Shown piece after piece: positions 10,901-18,998 of a DNA stretch of 54,216 nt. Below the pieces are notes generated by a model. It searched no databases, was not told the DNA's origin, and saw only the letters and a program-made list of their open reading frames with translations. Position numbers and translations under genes: made by a program. The stretch's first letter is position 1. The number at the start of each line of letters is the position of its first letter. The stretch comes from Lentimicrobiaceae bacterium. GTDB taxonomy: Bacteria > Bacteroidota > Bacteroidia > Bacteroidales > F082. The DNA lies in the NCBI GenBank assembly GCA_015061365.1, contig SUWS01000011.1:1-54216 (forward strand), in the 5' to 3' direction.

Positions 10901-12392
10901 TATTTCAAGTAAAGTTATTTACGCAGATAGTTCGAATAAATGGTTAGGTGGAGTTAGAGATGATGATAACTTACCAAGTTCTGCTCTTAACTGGATTCGT
11001 TCGGGATCGTATGCTAACCAAGAAAATACTTATGAAAATGACTTAGGTGTTGCTTCAACTACTGGTTCAGTTAGTCAAATTGCTGACCCTAATGAAGATT
11101 ACGAAAAAATAGCTGATGGAACTTGGGCTCCATTATACCTTACACATTTCCAAAGTAATGATAAAAATGGTTCACATGTTCCAGCTCCGTTATACTCACC
11201 AAGTTGTAGACAAGATACTGTATATCAATTGGTAGGTTCAATTGATATCGTATTAACTGCTGATAAGTCAAAATGGTCACGTTGTCCAGTTATTGAAATG
11301 TGTGTTGACAAGAACTTATCTGAGGGCAATGCCGATATGTTTTTATTGCGTAATGCTCCTTCTGTAGATAAAGATGGTAATCCATGTGCAGATATGAATA
11401 TGGAACCAAGTACAAATCCTGAAGATGCTAACTATATTTCTGCGAAAGGTATGGGTTGGTTCCCTGGTTATGCTATCGACATAGAAACTGGTGCACGTCT
11501 CAATCTTTGTTTCTCAGAAGATTCATTCTACCCAGATTTGAATGGACGTGATATGTTGTTTAATCCACCTGCATTGAAGGAAACAACAGTATTATCAGAA
11601 CCAATTGCACAGTTCTCAGATCCAGTTTTGTTCGACGCTGTTGATCAGACTCCAGTAATGGGTGGTAAACACTATGTTTATATCTTCCCTATGAACAATT
11701 CGTTCAAGAGCAATATGCCTGAAGAATTCAGATCTCCTGCTTATGATGCTGGTGCATATCTCCATGAAAGATTGACTATGATTGAGAGCTCTTCACAAGC
11801 AAAATTGTATAAAATAGTTTTATGGGGCCAACCAATTTGGGCTGGTATGCCAATGGCTATTGAAGGAAGAGAATGGTTGCCAGAAGGAAATCCTGTCAAA
11901 ATTTCAGTAAGAGTTTCTAAACCTTATAAATCTGGTTATTCAACAATACCACTTGATTTTGAAAATCCTGACTTAATTGATGAAGTTGAACATCAAGGTC
12001 TGAAACCTTATTATACATTCTCAACAGAAGGTTGTGGTCCTAAATTTAATGACCTTGAGAAAACTGAGAAAGATCTTGATTTGATAACTGTTGTGCCAAA
12101 TCCATACTATGCATTCTCATCATACGAAGAAAATGCTTTGACACACAAAGTAAAGATTACTAACGTTCCTGATAAGTGCGTTGTGACAATCTATACTGTA
12201 AACGGTGCTAAGATCCGTCAGTTCAAGAAGGACTCAAGTGTAACATCAATAGACTGGGATTTGACAAACCACGCTAATACTCCTATCGCTAGTGGATTCT
12301 ACATTATCCATGTTAAGGATTTAACAAGCGGCGGTGAACAGACAGTCAAGTTCTATGCTGCAATGCGTCAAGTTGACTTAAATACATTCTAA
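7992..12392 (+). CDS. Giant secreted protein with T9SS/FlgD-like C-terminal domain
   Basis: A 1466-residue exported protein starting 24 nt after the receptor gene. The signal peptide is MKTIFRLLIVAFLFLNVTGV plus RAE. Acidic, glycine-rich segments resemble calcium-binding loops (DVDNDGRYDPDSGDYP about residues 205-220; DPDGIDNPKYDP about 380). Blocks such as QTIWWVFNDKGN..HTETGG and NGIVDDERFGMRRFVY belong, from memory, to a widespread uncharacterised Bacteroidota family. The C-terminus (about 1375-1466) has the sorting-domain look: VVPNPYYAFSSYE, KITNVPDKCVVTIY, then ASGFYIIHVK. It carries an extra tail KFYAAMRQVDLNTF beyond the usual end. The role is unknown; a surface-anchored or matrix protein exported by T9SS with help from the PorV-like neighbour is inferred. 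Confidence 0.82.
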   Translation: MKTIFRLLIVAFLFLNVTGVRAEKSHYYAKSDNNTRSLKGTTAGCTPSSTFAWLNINNARVRVNAGGDMWWDLPGGTGAKYYIPANGSATSLYAGSLWIAGLDVNQQLKCAAVRFRQGPDFNGGNDFWTGPLTTDGTATIDATTCMQYDKMYTITRAEVDEFLSYWNEETQLMEFPDGYQIPSSIAEWPAHGDNTKLISYYLAPFKDVDNDGRYDPDSGDYPYYDIDNELCHSQVPTMEEVEAGTVKGSILADQVIKGDQTIWWVFNDKGNAHTETGGSAIGMEIRAQAFAFATNDEINNMTFYSYEIINRSTYTLTNTYFSPWTDVDLGYSKDDFVGCDVSRGLGYGYNGVNIDGNGEPESYGANPPAVGVDFFQGPYLDPDGIDNPKYDPITGENCDESINGVNFGNGIVDDERFGMRRFVYHVNAEGVNGDPKKASEYYLLLRGIWKNGEKMHFGGNAVPGATGVTDVPCDFMFPFDSDPCLWGTGGIDPGFDGYWSEETGNNGYPNNPDDRRFMQSAGPFTLKPGAVNYITFGVPWARSAKGTAWSSVELLRRVDDKCQSMFDNCFDVLDGPDAPDLTFRELDRQLIVYITNSTNSNNYGESYTEVDPQICGPLATDSTQRNDSTYRFEGYVVYQLANKEVSVDELNDINKARVVYQCDVKNGVSNIINYVYDDELQSSVPTKMVEGADAGIKSTFVITQDEFTTTGDVNLINHKTYYYMAISYAYNNYQDYAVDANNSIALYGQKTPYLAGRKNIKLYSATPHKIVNGTILNSNYGDKPEITRWVGIGNGGNNLELSDEVVDEIMSKQPAYTVEQDDDGNVSFAKLPFGDADYPIVYHPTYKAGNGPLDVKVIDPLNVVSTDYAIWFEDFHMKTKYNVTGNVSIEGDSIRRQVFRWVLKDLKTGETFESDTTSDFESENIFLERGISVTVYQPYAHGIHKVGEVWDNSNNRYNPVQEVLSPNNGLISSKVIYADSSNKWLGGVRDDDNLPSSALNWIRSGSYANQENTYENDLGVASTTGSVSQIADPNEDYEKIADGTWAPLYLTHFQSNDKNGSHVPAPLYSPSCRQDTVYQLVGSIDIVLTADKSKWSRCPVIEMCVDKNLSEGNADMFLLRNAPSVDKDGNPCADMNMEPSTNPEDANYISAKGMGWFPGYAIDIETGARLNLCFSEDSFYPDLNGRDMLFNPPALKETTVLSEPIAQFSDPVLFDAVDQTPVMGGKHYVYIFPMNNSFKSNMPEEFRSPAYDAGAYLHERLTMIESSSQAKLYKIVLWGQPIWAGMPMAIEGREWLPEGNPVKISVRVSKPYKSGYSTIPLDFENPDLIDEVEHQGLKPYYTFSTEGCGPKFNDLEKTEKDLDLITVVPNPYYAFSSYEENALTHKVKITNVPDKCVVTIYTVNGAKIRQFKKDSSVTSIDWDLTNHANTPIASGFYIIHVKDLTSGGEQTVKFYAAMRQVDLNTF

Positions 12393-12424
12393 TTATTATG
12401 CGAACAAAAATAAAAAGTACGATC

Positions 12425-13489
12425 ATGAAAAAATTATTTAAATCTATCGTTATAGTAAGCTTGACTATCTTAGTATTAGGATATAGCAACACAGTATTCG
12501 CAGGTAATAAGGATAGAACCGGTCAAGCTGGTGCCACTGAATTATTAATTAACCCTTGGGCTTCAACAGCCGGTTGGGGTAACGCTGGTATGTCATCTGT
12601 ACATGGTGTAGAAGCTATGTGGAGCAATGTCGCCGGTATTACTGCAACAAGCTCCATCGACTTGAACTTCTCTTATACCAATTGGTTAAATGGTTCAGGT
12701 GTGAACGCTTATTCATTCGGTTTCCTCGCTAGAGTATCTGAGTCAGTAGTGGCTGGTCTTTATGTAATGTCATTCAACCCAGGTGAAATCTATAGAACTG
12801 ACACTGAAAATCCAGATATGACATTGGGTACATTTAAACCTACTTTGATGAACATCAACATCGCAGTAGCTAAATCGTTCTCAAATAGTATTCACGCTGG
12901 TTTTGTCATTAAGATCATAAATGAATCTATCTCTGATATGGTTGGTACAGGTGTCGCATTAGATGCAGGTATCCAATATGTAACAGGTATTACTGATAAT
13001 ATCCACTTCGGTATCACTCTGAAAAACATTGGACCAACCATGAAATTCAGCGGCGACGGTCTCTCATTCGTCTCTAATCCTGAATCATTCTGGGGATCAT
13101 CACTCACTGTTATTCACCGTGCAGACCAATTCGAGTTACCAACACAGTTGAATATCGCTGCTGCGTACGACTTTAACTTTACTAATGGTTCTCGTCTTAC
13201 AGCAGCTGGATGCTTCTCTTCGAACTCATTCTCTAAAGACCAAGTTACATTAGGTCTTGAAGGATCATTCAAAGATTTCTTAATGCTCCGTGCTGGTTAT
13301 ACAATCGAAAATGGTATTTGGGGTGATATAGAAACTCCAGAATGTACTAATGTAAGTAATGGATTGTCATTAGGTGCTTCAATTCAAGCTCCTCTCGGAG
13401 AAGATATGAAAGTGTCTGTCGACTATTCTTACCAACATACACATCACTGGAATGGTACTCACACAGTAGGTGCAAGAATTATTTTCTAA
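12425..13489 (+). CDS. PorV/PorQ-family outer-membrane barrel (T9SS accessory)
   Basis: A 354-residue beta-barrel of the PorV/PorQ (UPF0164-like) family, whose members act in late T9SS steps as shuttle or receptor for cargo C-terminal domains. Start: an in-frame ATG at 12398 lies only 5 nt after the previous stop, but ATG 12425 gives a canonical signal peptide (MKKLFKSIVIV...NTVFAG), so I prefer it. The family signature follows processing: AGATELLINPWASTAGWGNAG, then VEAMWSNVAGI, matching the usual G..ALGGA..A...WNPAG pattern. It ends in a strand with terminal F (GARIIF). Being cotranscribed with a T9SS-like cargo and a TonB receptor suggests a dedicated export helper rather than the housekeeping PorV (inference). 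Confidence 0.85.
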   Translation: MKKLFKSIVIVSLTILVLGYSNTVFAGNKDRTGQAGATELLINPWASTAGWGNAGMSSVHGVEAMWSNVAGITATSSIDLNFSYTNWLNGSGVNAYSFGFLARVSESVVAGLYVMSFNPGEIYRTDTENPDMTLGTFKPTLMNINIAVAKSFSNSIHAGFVIKIINESISDMVGTGVALDAGIQYVTGITDNIHFGITLKNIGPTMKFSGDGLSFVSNPESFWGSSLTVIHRADQFELPTQLNIAAAYDFNFTNGSRLTAAGCFSSNSFSKDQVTLGLEGSFKDFLMLRAGYTIENGIWGDIETPECTNVSNGLSLGASIQAPLGEDMKVSVDYSYQHTHHWNGTHTVGARIIF

Positions 13490-13517
13490 AAGATTAGTTA
13501 CATAAGAAAATAATTCG

Positions 13518-13525
13518 TATCTTTG
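13518..13525 (+). promoter_or_regulatory. -7 promoter element (TATCTTTG) upstream of greA
   Basis: Exact TAnnTTTG match between the PorV-like gene and greA. A transcript starting a few nt downstream would include the hairpin at 13541-13571 in its leader. Confidence 0.55.
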
Positions 13526-13540
13526 CATACACTTTAATAG

Positions 13541-13578
13541 GAAGGGCCCTTATCTCGGTAAGGGTCTCTTCTTTTTTT
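13541..13578 (+). terminator. Hairpin plus T-run between the receptor operon and greA
   Basis: GAAGGGCCCTTA pairs with TAAGGGTCTCTTC (one bulge, one wobble) around a 6-nt loop, followed by seven T. It works as a terminator for the upstream operon. It also lies downstream of the promoter-like box at 13518, so it could act as an attenuator in the greA leader. Confidence 0.75.
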
Positions 13579-13604
13579 CTTAATCTAAATAATAATCATA
13601 TACT

Positions 13605-14081
13605 ATGGCTGAAATTGAATATTTTACACAGGCTGGACTTCAGAAATTAAAAGATGAGTTAGATCGTCTTATTCTCGTAGAACGTCCAAAAGTCGTTCAG
13701 GCAATTGCTGAAGCTCGTGATAAGGGAGATCTTTCAGAAAATGCCGAATATGATGCTGCTAAAGAAGCTCAACAACATCTTGAAATGAAAATCGTTGAAC
13801 TTCAACAATTGATTATGAGCGCACGCGTGCTTGATGAATCTAAGATGGATACGTCTAAAGCTCTGCTTCTCTCTACAGTGAAAATTAAGAACATGAAAAC
13901 TAACGCTATCATGTCTTATACTCTCGTGCCAGAAAAAGAAGCCGACCTTAAAAATCATAAAATATCCGTTACCTCTCCAATAGCTAAAGGTCTCCTCGGT
14001 AAATCTGTCGGCGACCAGGTAGAAATACAGGTTCCAGCAGGAAAGGTTATGTTCGAAATTATTGAAATAACACGACAATAA
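13605..14081 (+). CDS. greA: Transcription elongation factor GreA
   Basis: Rescues backtracked RNA polymerase by stimulating transcript cleavage. Full length at 158 residues. The N-terminal coiled coil carries the catalytic acidic tip in RDKGDLSENAEYDAAKE (about residues 38-54). The C-terminal FKBP-like domain contains ISVTSPIAKGLLGKSVGD. The HIT gene starts 1 nt after the stop, so the two are cotranscribed. Confidence 0.97.
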   Translation: MAEIEYFTQAGLQKLKDELDRLILVERPKVVQAIAEARDKGDLSENAEYDAAKEAQQHLEMKIVELQQLIMSARVLDESKMDTSKALLLSTVKIKNMKTNAIMSYTLVPEKEADLKNHKISVTSPIAKGLLGKSVGDQVEIQVPAGKVMFEIIEITRQ

Positions 14082-14082
14082 T

Positions 14083-14469
14083 ATGGCAACAATATTTTCA
14101 AGAATAATTAATGGAGAAATCCCTTGCTATAAGATAGCTGAAAACGACAAGTTCTTCGCTTTCTTAGATATCAATCCAGTGCAAAAAGGTCATACCCTCG
14201 TTGTACCTAAAAAAGAAGTCGATTATATATTCGATATCGACGACAACGATATTCAGGAGATGATGCTTTTCGCTAAGCAGGTAGCAGTGAAAATTAAAGA
14301 GGCTATTCCTTGCACTAAAATCGGTGTGGCTGTCATAGGTCTTGAAGTGCCTCACGCTCACATCCATCTCGTACCAATGCAAAACGAAGGTGACTTGGAT
14401 TTCAGACGCCCTAAACTTCAACTTGAAAAAGAAGAGTTTGAAGAAATACAAAAGAAAATAGCTTTTTAA
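14083..14469 (+). CDS. HIT-family nucleotide hydrolase (HINT-like)
   Basis: A 128-residue histidine-triad protein. The motif HAHIHLVP (H91, H93, H95) is the nucleotide-binding and catalytic triad, and IFSRIINGEIPCYKIAE is the typical HINT N-terminus. The family hydrolyses purine nucleoside phosphoramidates or related AMP conjugates. Directly downstream of greA. The 3' end abuts an 8-bp repeat array. Confidence 0.94.
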   Translation: MATIFSRIINGEIPCYKIAENDKFFAFLDINPVQKGHTLVVPKKEVDYIFDIDDNDIQEMMLFAKQVAVKIKEAIPCTKIGVAVIGLEVPHAHIHLVPMQNEGDLDFRRPKLQLEKEEFEEIQKKIAF

Positions 14470-14470
14470 A

Positions 14471-14547
14471 AACTGAAAAGCTGTAAATTTGAAAATCTGA
14501 GAATCTGAGTATAAATGTCTAAACAATCTCTGGTTCTCAGATTTTTT
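14471..14547. terminator. Octamer array forming a bidirectional terminator
   Basis: Five 8-bp units run from 14471 (AACTGAAA, AGCTGTAA, ATTTGAAA, ATCTGAGA, ATCTGAGT), starting directly after the HIT stop. AAAATCTGAGAA (14492-14503) is perfectly complementary to TTCTCAGATTTT (14534-14545), with T- and A-rich flanks. It lies between convergent genes and can serve both. Confidence 0.75.
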
Positions 14548-14559
14548 ATTTCTCGTTCG

Positions 14560-17013
14560 TTATAAACTAAAAGTCATATTTATCTTAAAAACAAAATTAT
14601 CCCAAGTATTGTCGTATGAATAAGGTCCGTAACGATAGAAAGTGCCGAATCCTAATTTCATATACAATATCCTGATGATGTTATCCACAATTATACCGCT
14701 TTCGTAATAACCTTTACTTAGATCTTTAGAAATATTAGAATCTATGTTATTATCGCCAAAAGCAACATTCGTCACTACTATTATCTCAGGATGAAATTTC
14801 TTGAAGTCAAACAGGAGATTCTTGAAGTTATGTGAGAAATATAATGCCGCAAATCTGTCGCAGAAGAATTCGTCCGGTTGCATGGTGTTGAAACTCTCCG
14901 GACTATAGACATCGAATTTGTCGGCGCCGCTGCCTTCTATATTAAATAATTCTGTCGCAGGGGCAATGCCATGAATATAACCTGCTTGTGCTGTAACGCT
15001 CGTCACACCTATATATTTAAACTCTTTTCTGCCTTTGAATTGTAATTCTATCTTATCGAAATTGTATGGACTTCCGAAAACACCTTTCAGATTCTTCTGA
15101 TACGAAATCCATATCACAGGATTGGCGTTGCCTCCCGACCTCAGTCCGTATGCCGACCTGATGAATCTTTCTTTGAATGCTATTCTTAGCTTGAAATCTA
15201 AAGTGCTTAGTCTGTAAAACTGAGAATCTGAGAAATTGAGAATATGAGAATTGTCAAAGACTTTTTTGTCTGCTACTTCAAATCTCACAAATCCTTTCAG
15301 ATGTTTGTTAAAATATGTCGAATATTCTGCGGAAACAATATTGTTTAATGATGTTGACTTGACGTAAAAGTGTTTGTAGTTTGATGGATCGAGAACACTT
15401 TTCTTTTCCTCAAAACCATAGTTGCCGAGACGTTCGAACTCATGAGCTGCATGGAATTTCAATCTCATATCTTTGGAAGGTAGAATGTTGAAATCTAAAT
15501 CGCCGCCGTAATTAAACTCTTTCGCTTTGAACCAATAGTTGCCGAAGGCTCCGACAGAAACAAACCTCGACATCTTTTCATTAGTCTTAAATCCTAAACC
15601 CAACTTCCATCCGTTGCCGATATTATAGTCCATAATATTGTTCATATTCAGATTCACGAACTTGATAGGAATCTCATTATCTATTACAGAAACCATCGCG
15701 TTGGTAATCTTGTCGAAGTTGATGTTAGCATCGTCAAAGATAGAATCGACGAATCTGTAGGTCGCTTCCAATCTTTCGGCACTTAAAGTGTCGTAGCGAT
15801 AAACTCTTATGACATCATCTGCATTTGTCGCATTAACATCGACACTGAAGTCTGCGTTGTCGAAAATCTTTCTGTCGATGTCTTTATTAATTTCAATATC
15901 CGTGATATAACTTTTTCCTATTCCTATCATAGGGAAACTCGCTGTCATGCTACCGTTAAGTGATACGGAAATATAGGCACCTAATGTGTCGTTGGCGTGA
16001 GCGATAGTATCAATGGTGATGTCGTTGCTGTCGAATGTTGAAATTGTCGTGTTCAGTTGTTTCGGGAACCAATGTTTGTCATCGACTTTTTCATAAAGTT
16101 GCTGTATCTCGATATTAAGCATTCCGTCTTTTTTAGCTGGTCTCGCCTTGATATTCTGTATCGCCCAGTTGTCGGAATTTATCGTCATCGTTCCGCTCAT
16201 CGCATTGAAGTTGGTGTTGCGGTATGGTCGGAATGAGATGGTGAAGATGCTGTCGTTACTCTCGTTCTTATATGCCGATTCCAAGACGAAGATATATTTG
16301 TTCTTACTGCCTCGACTTATGGGGTTGACGTATTTCTTTTCGTCGATGCTTACCAAATCGTCGTAGAAACCAACACTTTGTATGTTCTCTAAGATATAGA
16401 CGAACATAGGTTCTTTCATTCCGGAGAATCTATTTGCCAAGATATTTTTCTTGCTTTTATTCGGTTTCCTGTAATATTGTTCCGAGACGGTTTCGGTAAC
16501 GAGCAAGTCGTTATTTCTTAGTTCGGTGCGAAAGATGTCATCAATGAGTGGAGATGTGGTGTCGAGAGTGAATACCATATTATCATAAATCTTGTAATAA
16601 TATGAATCTAAACTTTTAGGATTATTGGAGTCTCTGTATTTGAAGACGCTGTCGATGATACGGTTTGCAGGGTCGTTGCTTCCGTCAATTACGACTTCCG
16701 AAAGATAGATATGTTGAGGCTTTAATCTTACCGAGATGTTCTCCTGACCGACTTCAATATCTATTGTCTTCTTCTCGTAACCTACGAAAGAAAATGTCAG
16801 TTTGTCGATTTCTTTTTTTGTCGTGATGGAGAAACTTCCGTCGATGTCGGTCGTTGTTCCTAATGTTCCGTCTTCATTGATGACGATATTAACGAAAGCG
16901 AGACGTTCGTTAGTCTTATCATCAACAACAATACCATCAATACGATTCTGCGCATTTATCGAAACGCTGAAAACGAATAACAATATTGTTAATATAAAAT
17001 TATGAGTTTTCAT
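14560..17013 (-). CDS. DUF5686 outer-membrane protein with CarboxypepD_reg-like domain
   Basis: An 817-residue predicted outer-membrane protein. The start at 17013 (MKTHNFILTILLF...INAQ) gives a signal peptide; a longer frame reaching 17049 runs into the repeat region and is rejected. Residues about 22-105 form a carboxypeptidase-regulatory-like beta-sandwich (IDGIVVDDKTNERLAFVNI, FVGYEKKTI). The rest matches the DUF5686 architecture, with a C-terminal barrel ending FKINMTFSL. The function of DUF5686 is unknown. An 8-bp repeat array lies inside the coding sequence at 15218-15252. Confidence 0.85.
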   Translation of the reverse strand: MKTHNFILTILLFVFSVSINAQNRIDGIVVDDKTNERLAFVNIVINEDGTLGTTTDIDGSFSITTKKEIDKLTFSFVGYEKKTIDIEVGQENISVRLKPQHIYLSEVVIDGSNDPANRIIDSVFKYRDSNNPKSLDSYYYKIYDNMVFTLDTTSPLIDDIFRTELRNNDLLVTETVSEQYYRKPNKSKKNILANRFSGMKEPMFVYILENIQSVGFYDDLVSIDEKKYVNPISRGSKNKYIFVLESAYKNESNDSIFTISFRPYRNTNFNAMSGTMTINSDNWAIQNIKARPAKKDGMLNIEIQQLYEKVDDKHWFPKQLNTTISTFDSNDITIDTIAHANDTLGAYISVSLNGSMTASFPMIGIGKSYITDIEINKDIDRKIFDNADFSVDVNATNADDVIRVYRYDTLSAERLEATYRFVDSIFDDANINFDKITNAMVSVIDNEIPIKFVNLNMNNIMDYNIGNGWKLGLGFKTNEKMSRFVSVGAFGNYWFKAKEFNYGGDLDFNILPSKDMRLKFHAAHEFERLGNYGFEEKKSVLDPSNYKHFYVKSTSLNNIVSAEYSTYFNKHLKGFVRFEVADKKVFDNSHILNFSDSQFYRLSTLDFKLRIAFKERFIRSAYGLRSGGNANPVIWISYQKNLKGVFGSPYNFDKIELQFKGRKEFKYIGVTSVTAQAGYIHGIAPATELFNIEGSGADKFDVYSPESFNTMQPDEFFCDRFAALYFSHNFKNLLFDFKKFHPEIIVVTNVAFGDNNIDSNISKDLSKGYYESGIIVDNIIRILYMKLGFGTFYRYGPYSYDNTWDNFVFKINMTFSL
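15218..15252. repeat. Octamer array inside the DUF5686 gene
   Basis: Four 8-bp units, AACTGAGA, ATCTGAGA, AATTGAGA, ATATGAGA, then ATT. On the coding strand they encode part of a segment around NSHILNFSDSQFY. It uses the same unit family as the array at 14471-14510. Confidence 0.7.
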
Positions 17014-17019
17014 TTGTTT

Positions 17020-17360
17020 TCTATTTTCAATTCGATTGAGACGCACCAATTACATATTGTTTATTATCATCGGTGTAATGTGTTACGTCTCTACCAGATT
17101 TTCAACTTTCAATTTTCAATTTTCAATTTTCAATTTTCAACTTTCAATTTTCAATTCGATTGAGACGCAACAATTACATATTGTTTATTATCATCGGTGT
17201 AATGTGTTACGTCTCTACCAGATTTTCAACTTTCAATTTTCAATTTTCAACTTTCAATTCGATTGAGACGCACCAATTACATATTGTTTATTTTCATCGG
17301 TGTAATGTGTTACGTCTCTACCAGATTTTCAATTTTCAACTTTCAACTTTCAATTTTCCA
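17020..17360. repeat. Three copies of a 64-bp hairpin element separated by TTTTCAA heptamer arrays
   Basis: Copies lie at 17034-17097, 17158-17221 and 17261-17324. Copies 2 and 3 each differ from copy 1 by a single base. Each has inverted ends (GAGACG ... CGTCTC) and an inner inverted pair (ATTACA ... TGTAAT). Between them run degenerate 7-bp units (TTTTCAA/CTTTCAA). Spacing between copies is 124 and 103 bp, a difference of exactly three heptamers. The stretch between the DUF5686 start and the MazG stop holds nothing else I can identify. Confidence 0.92.
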
Positions 17361-17671
17361 TTATTAATGTGTCTTTCTTTGTCTCGATTTGTCTTCTTCT
17401 CCAAGTTCTTATTAAATGCTTCCGTAAGATCTATTCCCGTCTGGTTGGCGAGACAAATCAAAACCCATAAAACATCAGCCATCTCATCGGCTAAGTTGTA
17501 TTTCTTATCAGATTCCTTGAAAGATTGTTCCCCGTAAGTGCGGGCTATTATTCTCGCAAGTTCTCCCACTTCCTCGGTTAACAAGGTCATATTTGTAAGT
17601 TCGTTGAAATATCTTACGCCATGCGTCTTGATCCATTCGTCAACAATTTTCTGTGCTTCTTCTATTGTCAT
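17336..17671 (-). CDS. MazG-like nucleotide pyrophosphohydrolase
   Basis: A 111-residue all-alpha NTP pyrophosphohydrolase of the MazG superfamily. The metal-binding pattern is EEVGELAR (about residues 33-40) and LADEMADVLW (about 60-69); the family hydrolyses nucleoside triphosphates to monophosphate and pyrophosphate. The last residues (GKLKVES) and the stop codon are encoded by the heptamer array, so the C-terminal tail is probably not conserved. It is divergent from the methyltransferase at 17761. Confidence 0.88.
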   Translation of the reverse strand: MTIEEAQKIVDEWIKTHGVRYFNELTNMTLLTEEVGELARIIARTYGEQSFKESDKKYNLADEMADVLWVLICLANQTGIDLTEAFNKNLEKKTNRDKERHINNGKLKVES

Positions 17672-17686
17672 CTGAAATTTTTCTTA

Positions 17687-17694
17687 CAAAAATA
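17687..17694 (-). promoter_or_regulatory. -7 promoter element (TATTTTTG) of the MazG-like gene
   Basis: TAnnTTTG match on the minus strand, 15 nt before the start codon, implying a short leader. Confidence 0.55.
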
Positions 17695-17736
17695 TAAAAT
17701 TGACAAATACATTAGATTCTCTCAACGAAAAAATCG

Positions 17737-17744
17737 TATTTTTG
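17737..17744 (+). promoter_or_regulatory. -7 promoter element (TATTTTTG) of the methyltransferase gene
   Basis: TAnnTTTG match 16 nt before the GTG start at 17761, divergent from the box at 17687. Confidence 0.55.
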
Positions 17745-17760
17745 TGAAAAATAATTAACA

Positions 17761-18930
17761 GTGGAAAATACTTTTACTTTAGTGGCAAAGACATTGCCGG
17801 GATTCGAGCAAATACTCGCTGACGAGTTACAATCGTTAGGTGCAGAAAATATAAACATCTTACATCGTGCCGTCAGTTTTGAGGCTGATAAGGCGTTAAT
17901 GTATAAAGCCAATTATTGTCTTCGTACCGCATTGCGTATTCTTAAACCTGTTCAGACTTTTGTTGCTCGTAACGAGCTGATGTTATATAAGAAGATTTTT
18001 GAGATAAAATGGCATGAGATATTCGGCATTGAAGAGACTTTCGCCATCGACGCTGTAGTGAGCGGCAATTATTTCACGCATTCTCAATATGCGGCTCTTA
18101 AAGTAAAAGACGCCATCGCTGATGAGTTCCGTAACAAATATGGTGCACGTCCTTCTGTCGATGTAGAGAATCCAGATTTGAGAATCAATATCCATATCGA
18201 GAATGAAAAGGTGACGCTTTCATTCGACAGCTCGGGTGACTCTTTGCACAAGAGAGGTTATCGTAAAGCCGTCGACAAGGCTCCTATAAATGAAGTGCTT
18301 GCCGCAGGTCTCATCAAACTCACAGGTTGGAACTACGACAAGAACTTCGTCGATTGCATGTGCGGCTCGGCGACTATTCCTATCGAAGCTGCTATGGCGG
18401 CGATGAATATCCCGGCAGGTTATTTCAGAGAAAGCTACGGATTCATGAAGTGGCACGACTTCGATGAGAGACTCTGGAAAGAAGTTCGTAACGCAGCCGA
18501 TGAAGAAATCCGCGACTTCGATTATGAGATCTTCGCTTCCGACCATTCAGCAAAAGCAGTTCAGATCGCGCAGTCGAATATCAAAGGAGCGCATCTCTCT
18601 CACGACATCACGCTTTCTCAACAGGATATGTTCGAGATGACACCACCTGAAGCTCCTGGTATCTTGGTCATCAACCCACCTTACGGCGAACGTCTCGAAG
18701 AAAAAGACTTGATAGCTTTGTATAAAGGAATAGGCGATACTTTGAAACGCAACTTCAAAGGTTACGAGGCTTGGGTGATAAGCAGTAATTTGGAAGTCCT
18801 TAAACTTATAGGCTTGAAGCCTTCAAAGAAGATAGAAGTCTATAACGGTTCCTTGGATTGTCGTTTCGTGAAGTTCGAGATCTTCGACGGATCATATAAA
18901 GATATGAAAAGACAACAAGTCAACAAGTAG
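17761..18930 (+). CDS. THUMP-domain rRNA guanine-N2 methyltransferase (RlmL-type)
   Basis: SAM-dependent RNA methyltransferase; family members make m2G in 23S rRNA. It starts with GTG, just downstream of a promoter box. The N-terminal ferredoxin-like/THUMP region spans about 1-155. The C-terminal Rossmann domain has DCMCGSATIPIEAA (SAM binding, about residues 198-211) and the catalytic NPPYGERL (about 304-311). 389 residues corresponds to the RlmL N-terminal half, without the RlmK part fused in E. coli. The end (KRQQVNK) is encoded by a short CAACAAGT-like repeat. Confidence 0.9.
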   Translation: MENTFTLVAKTLPGFEQILADELQSLGAENINILHRAVSFEADKALMYKANYCLRTALRILKPVQTFVARNELMLYKKIFEIKWHEIFGIEETFAIDAVVSGNYFTHSQYAALKVKDAIADEFRNKYGARPSVDVENPDLRINIHIENEKVTLSFDSSGDSLHKRGYRKAVDKAPINEVLAAGLIKLTGWNYDKNFVDCMCGSATIPIEAAMAAMNIPAGYFRESYGFMKWHDFDERLWKEVRNAADEEIRDFDYEIFASDHSAKAVQIAQSNIKGAHLSHDITLSQQDMFEMTPPEAPGILVINPPYGERLEEKDLIALYKGIGDTLKRNFKGYEAWVISSNLEVLKLIGLKPSKKIEVYNGSLDCRFVKFEIFDGSYKDMKRQQVNK

Positions 18931-18998
18931 GGATGCGGCTTTGCCACGTCTGTACAAGTAATTGATGCGTCCTAATACTGTTCGTTAAATATGAAATT

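Noticed and set aside
4233..13489. Calling this a SusC/SusD polysaccharide utilisation locus.
   Set aside because: There is no SusD-like lipoprotein or glycoside hydrolase; the partners are a T9SS-type cargo and a PorV-like barrel.
17034..17324. Resemblance to a CRISPR array (regular repeats with spacers).
   Set aside because: Repeats are 64 bp, the spacers are all the same low-complexity heptamers and of different lengths, and no cas genes are nearby.
17036..17537. Open frames across the triplicated element.
   Set aside because: They repeat the same peptide per copy and then run antisense into the MazG gene; no promoter or coding signature.
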